Shown here in pieces: positions 11,601 through 21,944 of a stretch of DNA of 64,000 bases. The stretch is from Macrostomum hystrix. Taxonomy: Eukaryota > Platyhelminthes > Macrostomidae. The notes under the pieces are model-generated. The model did no database searches. It had not been told where the DNA came from and worked only from the letters and a program-made list of their open reading frames with translations. Every line of letters starts with the position of its first letter. Positions within the stretch are counted from its first letter, which is position 1. The stretch spans positions 248,001 to 312,000 of the forward strand of contig CATNEN010000003.1 of assembly GCA_950097015.1 (NCBI GenBank), in the 5' to 3' direction. The translations under genes and the position numbers were made by a program.

Positions 11601-14600
11601 ACGCTATACTCATGATATCTCCCTTTTAAAAGCAACAAAAATAGTGAATGCAGACATTACATTAAATTAAATTTCGACGAATAGCAAGCTTGCGAGAAAT
11701 GAAAACGAGAGTTATAGGACAAGGCTTCTTTAAAACTAACAAAAATATTGTGACTGGATAATTAGGGAAATAAAAAATTCTTTTTGCATCACGAAGAAAT
11801 CCAAAGGAATAAAATCGATAATTATAGTTTTCACGCACAAAACTCAGAGCATAAGGCAACTCAAAAAAATCATTCGCATTTCAAATCAAATCAAAATCAA
11901 ATCATGAAAAATATGTTTTAACAAAAGCAACTGCAAATAATATTAGCAAATGCTCGCAAAAAAGACAAAATCTAACATAAAACGCATTTCAAATAATAGT
12001 CTTTAAACGGTTAATAAACAGTCCATCACAATCATATTCAGTCATCTGATCAGTAGCGGGCAGGCAACACGCCCTTTGTGGTCCTGGCCGACCGCCCCGG
12101 AAGCTCGCCAGCCTTAGCAGGTGCTCGATCTGCTGCGTTGCTTCCGGACTGGTTGTGCCCTCTTGTCTCGCTGCGACGACGTCCTCCGCCTCTGCAGTGG
12201 CTTGCTGCGGAACCAGGTGAAGGTCCCGACGGTTCCAAACGAGCTCACGGCCGTGTTGCGTCTGCACCCGGTAGGAGCGCAAAGCCAGATCAGCTTCCAC
12301 GACGACTGCTGGCTCCCATTTGAAATATTAACGGTAGCAGACAGCATCACCGACGTGCAGTTCTGGTAGAGGTCGGCTATGCTGGTCGTAGTAACGCTGT
12401 TGAACCGCCTGCAGCGGAGCCTTGGAGAACTCGGTTGTCCTGTTCTGGAGCAATGCTCTGCTGTCTGCTGGCAGCTTCGTCCGAATCAGCCGACCGAATA
12501 TTAGCTCACTCGGACTAGTTTTGGTTCCACTGATCGGTGACTCCCGATATTCCATCAGCGCTACCTCCGGCTGGTCCGATTTCCGCAGAATGCTCTTTCC
12601 CGCTAAAAAATAGGGATGTTTCTTTGGGTGATTCCAGTTGGAATCTGCGGTGTTTCCAGAAAAAGAAACAGCCGAACGCTGGAAACATACCAATTGGATG
12701 ATTCCATGCTTAGAATCTACCAAACTGGGGGTTTTCTCGGTGCTTCTTGATGGCGAAATGGAATCACCGAAAGAATCCTCCAGTTCGGAAGATTCCATGC
12801 TCAGAAACCGCCGAGGAATCGCCCGTAAATAATTCTCTGGTTGTCCCATGGACCACTGGTTCGGGTGATTCTTCGGCGGTTTCCGCACAATTTACGGTTA
12901 CATCGGCTGCTTCCTGGGTGGTTTCTTTAACTCTTGCGAGATAGGGGGGATTTTGGTAGATTCCACTCCTATTTTGCACAAAAAACCCGCCGAAGAAGCA
13001 GCCGAATTTTTTACAGGGTTGCCACTTTGACTGCCTTCTCAGCCATTCCATTAGACTGCGCATGACCTGGAGACGATCGCGGGTGTCGGAAACCGAACTC
13101 AGCAGCAAACTCTTGAAACTTGAATGAGCTGAACGGGGGTCCATTGTCGCTGACCAGCTCCTTGACGATTCCGAACCTGGCAAACATAGACTTTATTCTA
13201 GAAATTACCAGAGCAGCTCCTGACTGCTGGCCCAGTTTTGCCAACTCAATCGAATTGCTGTAGTAAAATATAACGACTAGCCACTTGTCACCCTTAAAGT
13301 AGAGCAAATCGCAGCTAACCTTTGTCCATGGTGAATCTGGAACCTGATGGCTCATCAGCGGCTCCCTTGGATTGGCAGGCTGAAATTCCTGGCACGTAGT
13401 GCAGCGACTCACGAACCGTTTGATTTCGGCTGACATTCCAGGCCAGTACAGAATCTGACGCGCACGCGCTTCGGTCTTGCCCATTCCAGCAAGGCCTTCG
13501 TGCAGAATCTCCAGGATCTTCTGACGCAGTGAAACAGGCACAATGACACGGTTCACCTTCAGCAGTACGCCTTCGTGATAGACCAGTTCTTCTTTGAAGC
13601 TCCAGTAAGAACGGATAGATGAACAAACACGGCGGTAATCTGTTGGCTAACCATCCTGAACGAACTGTGCCACAAGAGACAAATCGCGATCCTTGCTAGT
13701 CTCGTCACGAATTTCTTGCATCCGAACGGCAGATATCGGTAGACTCCTGCACAGCTGGTGGACCTCCACCTCGATTTCATCATCCAAAGCTGCCTCGGTC
13801 TCTGGCAAGTACGCTCTTGATAACGTGTCGGCAATCTGCATCTTGGATCCTGGTGACCACGAGACCTTCAGATGGACCTTCAGATTCAGCCTCATTTTGA
13901 GCTGGTACAGCGTTCGAGCAATTCTCGGTGGGGCGTGAACCAAATCTCGTTTGAAAATATCTCCAGCGGCTTGTGATCAGTCGTGACTCGATCCACTGGT
14001 AGGCCATAGACGTAGTCATGAAACTTTTTGCAAGCAATCACGACAGCCAACGTCTCCTTCTCAATCTGGGCATAATTTTTCTGCGTCGAAGTCAAAGCTG
14101 CGGAGCCATATGCGACAGGCTGTCCATTCTGTAGCAGCGCAAAACCAACTCCAACAGATGAACTGTCAACTTGCAACTCGACATCCACTGTAGGATCAAA
14201 CAGCCTTAACACTGGTGCTTGCGTCAATACTTCTTTCAGCTTCTCAAAAGCTTTTTGCTGCCTTTCCTGCCAGCCGAACAGCACATCCTTCTTTAAAAGC
14301 GAGCGAAGTGGATCTGTCAGGTCTGACGCTTTCGGAATGAATTTGCCGAGGTAGGTGGCCATGCCCAGCAGTCGCATCACCGCCTGCTTGTCCTCGGGCA
14401 CTGGAAGCTCCTGGATTGCTTTCACCTTAACAGTGGTCTGGCATCACTCCATCAGAAGACATCACATGACCGACATAGTTGACAGACGAGACGCCAACCC
14501 TCATCTTCCTGCGATTAAGCTTCAAATTCACTCTTCGAGCCTCGTTGAGGACCTTCAATAGCTTCTGGTCGTGCTCCTCGCGCGTCTTTCCCCAGACCAG

Positions 14601-17600
14601 CATGTCGTCAACAATGACCTCAGCCCAGCTGCTGAAGATCTTGCTAAGCTCACGTTGATAAACTTCGGGAGCATCGATTGTTCCATTGGGCAGTCGCACA
14701 AACTTGTACCTGCCCCATGGGGTGTTGGAGGTACACAGTTCCGAGCATTTTTCATGGAGTCTGATTTGCCAAAAGCCAGTGAAAAACTTGGCCAGTGAAA
14801 ATCTAGAACCGTGAAAAACTTGGCTCCTGGGATTCGCGCTATAACTTGCTCCACCGTCGTCATTGGGTAGTGAGCGCGCTTAATGGCCTTGTTAAGATGC
14901 GTTCGATCTATGCAGAGCCGCATACTACCATCGGGCTTGTGAACCGTGACTAGTGAATTAACCCAGTCAGTAGGCTCAGCAACTTTCACTATGACTCCAA
15001 GCGATTCCATACGCTGCAACTCCTCTTGAACCTCATCTTGAACCATCTCTTGCAAGGCAAACGGGATCTTTCGAGGCGCGTTTACTACCGGCATGACACG
15101 ATCATCCAGGGTGAAAGAGTGCACGTACGGCAGGCAGCCTAACTTTAAATCGAATAAGTCAGCGAATTCCTTAAGTACAAAGTTCTCATCGATACATGGT
15201 TGCCGACAGACAACCTCAACACGTCGGACAAGGTCCAATGCACTCAACGCTGGAAGGCCCAGGATGCCCTGCTTCACATCGGACACCATGAACTCCAGCT
15301 CAGATGACTTTCCCTGCACCTTTACCCTCAGCCTGCACTTCCCAAGAACCGGAATGCGCGCTCCGCCAAAGGCAGTCAGAACTGTTCGAGTGGCGCACAG
15401 CTGCTCCCCAGCCGGAAGCAGGTGAGCAGGCAACACGTTCACCTCTGCTCCAGTGTCCATCTTACATTTCAGCCTCTCACCATTTGGCAGCTGGACTTCG
15501 CTGATTCACCATCAGACTGCAGTGTTCTGATGAAGAAAACCTCATCCCCGTCCGGATGGGGCTCAGCAACTTCCGCGACACCCACAGTCATGACTTTCTG
15601 GCTCTTACTCTGGCACTGACTACGGAAGTGATTCATGCGGCCACAACTCAAGCATCACTTACCGAAAGCAGGACACTGGCCTTCACGATGACCGTATCCG
15701 CAGTGGTTGCAGCGTGCAAACTGCTGAGTCGGAGCTGTGCGAGCGGCGTTCGCTCCAAACTGACTTCGAGTGTCTGCTTGTGCGCTGGGTGCTGAGTTGC
15801 CATGGCTACCGCTTGAATGCTGTCGTGTGGTCACTTGACTTAACAAAGATGACGCTCACGGAGTTCAGGCCTTTCTCGACTTCCTTCATCTGATGCTTGG
15901 CGGATTCAGCAGCTCGGCACATGTCGATTCAAGAGTCATTGCAGCCCAAGACAATCTTGTCCCGGATCATTTTTTCTTTTTGAGTGTCGAAGTTGCACGT
16001 TGTGGCCAAGCCCTTCAAATCGGTCACAAATAGGTCAACAGGCTCCGCTTCTTTCTGGTCTCGCTCCCAGAACTTAAATCGTTCGAAGACTTCGCTAGTG
16101 CGCGGGCTAAAATGCTCATCGAAAAATCCCAAAACATCTTCTAGAGTTCGGCGTTTATCAGCGGTGCTTTTTTCCTCATCTTCACCGTCTTCAAATTCTA
16201 GTGTGTTGTAGATGTCCAGCCCGGTGTCACCGATGAGGCGCAGGAACAAATTGATTCGGCGCTCTTCTTCAACAATGCCTGTGGCCCTGAGGTAGATCAT
16301 GAATTTCTGACGCCATCGTTTCCAAGTCTCGTTGGAGTCGTTCTCCAACTCTCCGGGCGGTTTCAGGTCCATGCACTATTAAATTACTGTAGCTTGCGAT
16401 GCCATGTGATGAGCGCGGACGAGAGCAAAGCTCCAACCATTTTATTTGGCTTCAGCCGATATATAAGTAGCACACGCAGAGCCAGACGCGATTGCATAAT
16501 ATAGTAGCATGAGAGAGAGAGAGAAAGAGAGAGAGAGAACGCTATAGCATGTACACATAGACGGGTGTACAAACTTGTGCACAGACGCTATACTCATGAC
16601 ATCTATCACTGGGATGGGAGGTGTTGAAATAAACACTGTCTCTATCACTGGAATAGGAGGGGTGGGATCAGAACCCTGTCTCTATCACTGGGATAGTAGG
16701 GGTGGGATTAGAACCCTGTCTCCATCACTGGGATAGGAGGGGTGGGATTAGAACCCTGTCTCTATTATTCGGATAGAAGGGGTGGGATTAGAACCATGTC
16801 TCTATCATTCGGATGGAAGGGGTGGGATTAGAACCCTGTCTCTATCACTGGGATGGGAGGTGTGGAATTCAAACCCGTCTCTATCACTGGGATGGGAGGT
16901 ATGGAATTAAAACCCTGTCTCTATCATTGGGATGGGAGCTGTGGCATTAGAACCATGTCCCTATCATTTAGATTGGAGGTGTGGGTTAAGAACCCTGTTC
17001 CTTTGGGAGGCTTGGAGATAAGGTATTTTTTATAGCAAGCTGAACCCATAATGTGGTCTAGCTACTCATTCGAATTGCATTCCTGCAGATCTGGCAGTGC
17101 GGCGGTCGCATGGTGGACACAGCCTGCAGCCGCATCGGTCATGTGTACCGCAAGTACGCCCCGTTTCCCAATCCGGGCGTTGGTGACTTTATTGCGCGCA
17201 ACTATCGGCGCGTAGCGGAGGTCTGGATGGACGAGTACGCTGAGTACATCTACAGTCGCCGGCCGCACTATAAGTCCATACCAACTGGAGACCTCACCTC
17301 TCAGCGTGAGATTCGCGAACGCCTACACTGTAAGCCGTTTAAATGGTTCATGACTAAAGTGGCCTTCGACCTGCCCCTACGCTATCCGCCTGTCGAGCCA
17401 CCCAGCGCTGCCAGTGGGGAAATTCGCAGCTCCGCGGATCCGAAATTGTGCATCGATACCCGATTCCAGGGCGGCATGCAGAGCTTCGGCCTTGCCAAAT
17501 GCATTAAAGGTGAGCGTTCCAAGATTATTGTGGCGGAAAAGTGCAACATAACATTTACTCGTTATTCAGCTTGAATTCTCAGACCATTATCTAATGTACG

Positions 17601-18308
17601 CTTATGTTTTCTTCGCTGCACCGCTCTAACTTATGTGCATGGACTCGTCTCACCTCCCTGCCCCCAATGTACGTGCGATCTCTCTCTCAAGTTAAGCCTC
17701 TTAATTCAGTCCTCTGTACCCTTAATAAACGTGAGCTGTAGTAAGGCGCTGGTGGTGAGAGTTTTACTCAGCAGTCAAACCACACGACAACACTCTTGTG
17801 ACTTCATTCAACTACAATTATTTTGACTGCTTGGCATTCTTGTCTGCCCTGGTGCAGACACCCACTGACTACCCCTGACATCCACTGGCTTCCCCTGTCC
17901 CCTGTACTGACGCCCTAGCACCCACTGAATAGCCCTGACACCTACTAACTACCCGAGTTGCTACACATGGCAGGTGGCGGCGGCCTCTCTGGTGAGCAGA
18001 ACTTTGTGTTCACCTTCCGTAAGGACATCCACCCAGCCGAGCGGGCCTTTTGCTTCGATGTGTCACAGCACGCGGCCAAGGCGCCGGTGATTCTGTACCA
18101 GTGCCACTACCAGAAAGGCAACCAGCACTGGAAGATTAACCCGAGCACCGGCCAGCTCTATCATGTGGCCTCCCAGCTCTGCTTGGACAGTGAGCCGGCA
18201 CGCCTTGAGATATTCATGAATGCGTGCAACTCGGACCGGAAGACGCAGATGTGGAAATGGGGCAACACCGATGTGAAACAGCTTCAGCGGGACTGGGCAA
18301 ATAGCTAG
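8643..18308 (+). CDS. GALNT10: polypeptide N-acetylgalactosaminyltransferase 10-like
   Basis: Golgi type II membrane enzyme that starts mucin-type O-glycosylation by moving GalNAc from UDP-GalNAc to Ser/Thr. Exons: 8643-8885, 8976-9340, 10038-10497, 17089-17509 and 17974-18308, all GT-AG, phases consistent, 607 residues. A short cytosolic head (MRRK) precedes one membrane helix (about 10-26). Next come the GT27 catalytic domain with the metal-binding DSH at 243-245, FDWELYYKR near 293, WGGEQYE at 346-352 and the third metal ligand H374 in GHVYRK. A ricin-type lectin domain from about 455 carries QxW motifs (QHW, QMW). The FDWE-YYKR, WGGEQYE and FKWFMTK segments match my memory of GALNT10 better than of other GALNTs. 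Intron 3 is 6.6 kb and full of repeats; the other introns are short. An AATAAA at 18833 may end the transcript. Confidence 0.93.
9478..9866 (+). repeat. dispersed repeat, copy 1 (GALNT10 intron 2)
   Basis: This stretch matches 39215-39580 in the same orientation. Shared blocks include AAATATTCAACCAATCG, GGCATCGTCGAGATATT, GTGTCTGTT and TTGTTGTCCTT/TTAGTTGTCCTT in the same order, with many substitutions between them. It is non-coding and its ends are not resolved. It is probably an old non-autonomous transposon copy. Confidence 0.7.
10560..11446. repeat. 40-bp minisatellite, left part
   Basis: Tandem 40-bp units of the type GTCTCTATCACTGGGATGGG followed by AGGTGTGGTATTAAAACCTT, with recurring variant units that give a higher-order period of several units. 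It lies in GALNT10 intron 3 and continues at 16607 on the far side of the Gypsy insertion. Confidence 0.92.
11447..11617 (-). repeat. 3' LTR of Gypsy element 1 (171 bp)
   Basis: Begins TGTGATGAGCGCGG on the plus strand and ends CATGATA. It aligns end to end with 16405-16601. It lacks the TATAAGTA segment and the long GA run of the other LTR, and its last dinucleotide pair is mutated (ATA instead of ACA). Confidence 0.92.
11618..11631 (-). other. polypurine tract of Gypsy element 1
   Basis: On the minus strand AAAAGGGAGA lies directly against the 3' LTR, the expected position for plus-strand DNA priming. Confidence 0.7.
11989..15460 (-). pseudogene. pol: Gypsy pol remnant (protease-RT-RNase H-integrase)
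   Basis: Broken minus-strand pol. A retropepsin-type DTGA motif lies near 15455. Reverse transcriptase fingers run from about 15080 to 14830; the frame is then lost near 14800 and regained with VDDMLVWG near 14620. RNase H (14430-13900) shows LQVDSSSVG and TDHKPLEIF. The integrase zinc domain and core (13556-13014) show CTTC, a first Asp near 13310, SDNGPPF near 13140 and the Glu of NGMAEKAV near 13035. The integrase then stops at the 410-bp insert and resumes at 12603. A C-terminal tail lies at 12300-11990. At least four frame changes are needed to read through, so it is inactive. Confidence 0.88.
12604..13013. mobile_element. 410-bp inverted-repeat insert inside the Gypsy integrase
   Basis: It interrupts integrase between the codons CTG (13014-13016) and GCG (12601-12603). 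The ends are imperfect inverted repeats: TAAAAAATAGGGATGTTTCT on the plus strand and TAAAAAATTCGGCTGCTTCT on the minus strand. Related GGCTGCTTC-GGTGGTTTC motifs recur inside. Removing exactly 12604-13013 restores the integrase frame. No target duplication is visible, which is odd for a DNA transposon. There is no coding capacity. The minus-strand edges also read GTAAAAAA...TTTTTTAG like an intron, but splicing there would leave the frame one base off. Confidence 0.72.
15469..16372 (-). pseudogene. gag: Gypsy gag remnant with zinc knuckle
   Basis: The minus-strand frame from 16372 starts [12 protein letters not shown] and runs 147 residues as a Gypsy-type capsid region (helical, with a WKRWRQKF motif), then stops at 15929. 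Nucleocapsid-like sequence continues in other frames at 15846-15655, with a CNHC...H...C zinc knuckle, and at 15651-15600, with a second [11 protein letters not shown]-type half. The frame breaks mean no complete Gag can be made. Confidence 0.8.
16388..16404 (-). other. primer-binding site of Gypsy element 1
   Basis: Minus-strand TGGCATCGCAAGCTACA follows the 5' LTR with no gap. It starts with TGG, the complement of a tRNA CCA end. The first 12 bases are the same as in Gypsy element 2. Confidence 0.7.
16405..16601 (-). repeat. 5' LTR of Gypsy element 1 (197 bp)
   Basis: Pairs with 11447-11617. It is longer because of an extra TATAAGTA (a possible TATA box on the other strand is not evident) and an expanded GA microsatellite at 16510-16538. 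By eye there are about six substitutions between the LTRs outside these two length differences. Confidence 0.92.
16607..17010. repeat. 40-bp minisatellite, right part
   Basis: Continuation of the 10560-11446 array beyond the Gypsy element, with the same 40-bp unit. Units decay toward 17010, and exon 4 of the GALNT10-like gene follows at 17089. Confidence 0.9.
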
Positions 18309-19063
18309 GTCTGCCGCTTCTGATCTTCAAACGAATAGCTAAGCAGATCTTCAAACGAAGTCAATAATGTTCTGCATCTACATCTGATCTAACAGTCTTC
18401 CTAGATTAACCAATTATTACTGAAATCCGATATCATAATTTAGGGCCAGTTCTGTGTTACGCAATGCTTTTGCCAAAAATGCCATTGAACAAAAATGCCG
18501 AGTTACCAGTTTGTCAGGCTGTTAGCAAAATTTTCAGTTTTTCAGAATTCTAGCTATTATCTAAGGCCACACCAGTTCTATTTTTTCTTCAGTTCTCGTA
18601 AGACAATGTTGCTCGATTATTTGCAATTGTTTTGCAACCCAGAGTTAGCGCTCTGTTTAAACAGCGATTTTTCTTTTCCACTAGATTTTTGGTGTTTTTT
18701 GTTAGACATATTCGGTTCTTTTTTCTAGTGGTGTTCGTTAATCACAATTTTTATTGTCCTTTGAGACCCGTGATTGTTCTAATAGAATTATGCTCTTTGC
18801 TGTTCCTCTGTTAAAATGCGGCTGTGTTATTGAATAAACTGTGGACTAACTAAAGACTAAATAATGCGACGCAGTCTAAGTTTTAGCCACTTTTTCTTAA
18901 CTCTTTGACATCATATTTTTGTGAGGTCTGTCGTAACTGAAATCAGTCAGTAAAACTTTCATTTCGATCACAGTAACAAAATATTGTGCTTACTTTTCCA
19001 GGTTTCACCTCTTATGTGTTGATTTTAGGAGCTCAAAATCAAAGATTGAAAATGACGAGGGAA
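18309..19063 (+). other. 3' UTR and downstream of the GALNT10-like gene
   Basis: No coding region seen. A canonical AATAAA at 18833-18838 lies 525 bp after the stop and is the best candidate poly(A) signal. Confidence 0.5.
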
Positions 19064-19310
19064 AGCTAGAATCGTAGCAGGAAAATTTGCTAGAATCTAT
19101 GCACTAATCTTTGCTGAACTCGCAGCAGGAATCTGTGGTGGGATTGTAGCAGGAATCTTTGATATAATCGCAGCAGAAATCTATGCTGGAATCGCAGCAG
19201 GAATTTATGGTAAAATCGCAGCAAGATTTATGCTAGAATCGCAACTGGAATCTATGCTGGAATCGCAGCAGGAATCTTTGCTGGAATTGTAGCAAGATTT
19301 CAGGATTTTT
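19064..19310. repeat. imperfect 24-bp tandem repeat
   Basis: About ten degenerate units of the type GCTGGAATCGCAGCAGGAATCT. A loosely related sequence appears in the opposite orientation at 45200-45370 (TTGCTGCGATTCTAGC). Confidence 0.75.
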
Positions 19311-19988
19311 AGTTATAATAGTAGGCCTAGCATGAGTTTTTCTTGTTCATTACCTATTCTATTGCCCAATTTCGTTGCAATAACTTGCGTTTCCGTTTTG
19401 AACAAAAAGTCTAAACATGTTAACTGTATTTTCCAAAAAACATATTTCTGCTGATCGGCGCGTCCCACTTTGATTTTGTTTTTTTCTCAATAGCCTTAGT
19501 TTCCAGTTGCTTTTTTCAGTAGTTACATGATGCTTGTATTCCAGCCAGTCTTTTACAACTTCGCATACAGTTTTAGTTAAGGATGTTTGCAAATCCGTGC
19601 CCCCAGTTGGTGGTTTGCTCAGTCACATTTGCTCTTCTAATTCCTTCGTTAGACATGTTTACTACTTTTTGGTCGTGTTTATTATTATCCAATGGCTTAC
19701 TTATATGACAAGTGTTTAGTTGCAGGCATTAACAGCCACATGCGTACATGTGGTGGGCCAATTATTAGATATATTTGGTTTTCCGAAGTTTCTGCGTATC
19801 AATGTATGACTGGCCTGATTAGAGTTATTCCTAATATTTTGTGCAGTCACTCGGTATCGACGGTCCCATTATATCACCTACGCTTTAATCTGTGCCACAC
19901 CTATAATTATAAATACATCGTTACTCAACTACGTTTTAGCGGCTGCTGCTCCATTTTAAATTTGTCTACGCTTCTTTATCTTTCATTG

Positions 19989-20405
19989 ACTAGATCACAA
20001 CCATCGTGCTGGATGATGGCAGCTGTGTGACTAGATCACAATTATAGTGCTGGGTGATGGCGGCTGTGTGACTAGATCACAACTATAGTGATGGGTGATG
20101 GCAGCTGTGTGACTAGATCATAACTATAGTGCTGGGTGATGGCAGCTGTGTGACTAGATCATAACTATAGTGCTGGGTGATGGCAGCTGTGTGACTAGAT
20201 CACAATTATAGTGCTGGGTGATGGCGGCTGTGTGACTAGATCATAACTATAGTGCTGGGTGATGGCGGCTGTGTGACTAGATCATAACTATATTGCTGGG
20301 TGATGGCGGCTGTGTGACTAGATCATAACTATAGTGCCGGGTGATGGCGGCTGTGTGACTGGATCACAACTGTAGTGCGGGGTGATAGCAGCTGTTTGAC
20401 TAGAT
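19989..20405. repeat. 41-bp minisatellite upstream of GLTP
   Basis: About ten units of 41 bp (GACTAGATCATAACTATAGT followed by GCTGGGTGATGGCGGCTGTGT). The last unit ends about 35 bp before the GLTP start codon, so the array occupies the place where the promoter and 5' UTR would be expected. Confidence 0.92.
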
Positions 20406-20440
20406 CATTATCTTAGCCGTGCTCTCAACCGCGCTCAGCC

Positions 20441-21290
20441 ATGACCTCAGCCCGCCGCAACTTCTTCACATCAGTGGACTGGGCTGCTCTCGCCAGCCAC
20501 AGCGGCGATGGCTGCGACATCCGCGTGGTGGCCCTCTGCACCTTGGGCAACGCTGTATCAGAATTCTTTGACCAGCTCGGCGTGGCTTTCAAGCCGGCGA
20601 AAAGCGATGTGTCCGGTAATGTTAAAAAAATGGCTGACGGTGCCAAGCTATTGGATTCGGCAGCACAAAGCAGCGAATTCGATAGGAGAACAAGTGAGTC
20701 AAATGTTAAAAATTTAATTTTTTATTATTATAAAATCTACGTCGATTTAAGTCTACACTAATATAAACAAATAAAACAAATATAAAATATAAAATATAAC
20801 AAATATAAAACAAACTAAGACAAATACCTAATTATCAGTTGGCGACCTCATACAACGCGAGCAGTCCTCCGGCGTCGCCTTCAAGGATCCCAGCGGCACG
20901 ATAGGCATCCTCTGGTTCAAGCGAGCTCTTGAGTACCTGTACGCCTTGCTGTGCCTGGTTAGCGCCAGCCGGAGCAGAACTGTCGACTTCGGCATGTCCG
21001 GGCTTTGCCACCGGGCCTACGAGGCGACGTTAAAGCCGCGGCACTCTTGGATTGTACAGAAGACATTCGGACTGGTGATATCGGCCGCGCCGAAGCGCAG
21101 CCAATTCCTCATACGCGCAGCCTACGGCGACGCCAACTATGACGAATCGGAGCTGTATGCCTCAATGACCAACAGTCTGGTCTCAATGCAGGCCATGCTG
21201 CAGTGTCTCAATGCAGCTCTTTGTCGCTTAGGCGTTGAGGCGCCACCGCTGCCCGATCTCGAGGCTCTAGCTGCTCTACGATCGCAGTGA
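20441..21290 (+). CDS. GLTP: glycolipid transfer protein
   Basis: Cytosolic GLTP-fold protein that carries single glycosphingolipids between membranes. Two exons, 20441-20693 and 20839-21290, joined by a GT-AG intron (phase 1), give 234 residues, against about 209 in human GLTP. The sugar-headgroup site is intact: D56, N60 and K63 in KSDVSGNVKK, W110 in LWFKR, and H153 in the RHSW motif, matching human D48, N52, K55, W96 and H140 in order and spacing. The segment AYEATLKPRHSWIVQK is diagnostic. The extra length is mainly N-terminal and around 70-100. The start is the first in-frame ATG after the minisatellite. The 3' side runs into a MITE 94 bp after the stop. Confidence 0.92.
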
Positions 21291-21383
21291 GACTGCCGCA
21301 GCTTGAGCTGCAAGTCACTGGTCCGAAGGATTCTGGTTGGCTCTAAGATGTCTAAGATATGGATTCTCCATTGGCTGTCTTAA

Positions 21384-21940
21384 CAGTAGAACTACCAACG
21401 GGCGGGGAATTCCCCCCCCTGACAATTTTTTTGCTGCACCGGAACGAAACAATGCAAGCACACGAAACTCAAGAACACGGGCCAACTTTTTGTTGCGCAT
21501 CTTCTGAAACAAGAAACAAGTCGCCAGCTCTTCAGAACATCGAGATATTCAAGTTTCTGGCCGAAGGTCCGATTTTTCCCATAAGAGCTAGTGAGTTTCA
21601 TACACCCCTATACACGAATTTGCACTGCGCCTCAGTGCGGCCTTTCCAGACCTTCAAACTTTATCAGTATGTCACCCGAATGTGCTTGCATCATCTCCGA
21701 CTTCGGCGGTCACCGACCTTTATCTAGATCTATCTCTTTTATCTATCTAGACCTTCAAGAGCTACAACAGGTGGAACTAGGCCACTATGGACACCCTGAC
21801 GCGAATTTCTCCAATTTCACTGTTCAAGCCTAACTATTAGGCGCAGCTCAACCACAGGACGCTGGCAAAAACATTCTCAGGGGGGATTTCCCCCCCGTTG
21901 GTATAAAAACGGGCGGCAAAATGGCTTGGTAGTCCTACTG
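21384..21940. mobile_element. 557-bp piggyBac-like MITE
   Basis: Flanked by TTAA on both sides (21380-21383 and 21941-21944), the piggyBac target. The ends are a 15-bp inverted repeat CAGTAG(A/G)ACTACCAA. A second, subterminal inverted block (CCAACGGGCGGGGAATTCCC against GGGGATTTCCCCCCCGTTGG) lies inside. The 122-codon open frame across it has no transposase features. It probably forms part of the GLTP 3' UTR or downstream region. Confidence 0.85.
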
Positions 21941-21944
21941 TTAA

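Larger units (their letters stand above)
11447..16601 (-). mobile_element. Ty3/Gypsy LTR retrotransposon (degraded, antisense)
   Basis: A complete element in reverse orientation inside GALNT10 intron 3. It has LTRs at both ends (TG...CA), a 5-bp target duplication TCTAT (11442-11446 and 16602-16606), a primer-binding site next to the 5' LTR and a purine tract next to the 3' LTR. Gag, zinc knuckle, protease, reverse transcriptase, RNase H and integrase remnants follow in Gypsy order (integrase last). Many frameshifts and a 410-bp insertion make it non-functional. The insertion split a minisatellite unit, so removing it with one TCTAT copy rejoins the array. Confidence 0.93.

Noticed and set aside
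12604-13013. Spliceosomal intron in the Gypsy integrase
   Set aside because: GT...AG edges exist but splicing there leaves the reading frame one base off; precise removal of the inverted-repeat unit restores it.
21359-21727. 122-codon open frame
   Set aside because: It lies across the end of the piggyBac-like MITE and shows no transposase or host motif.
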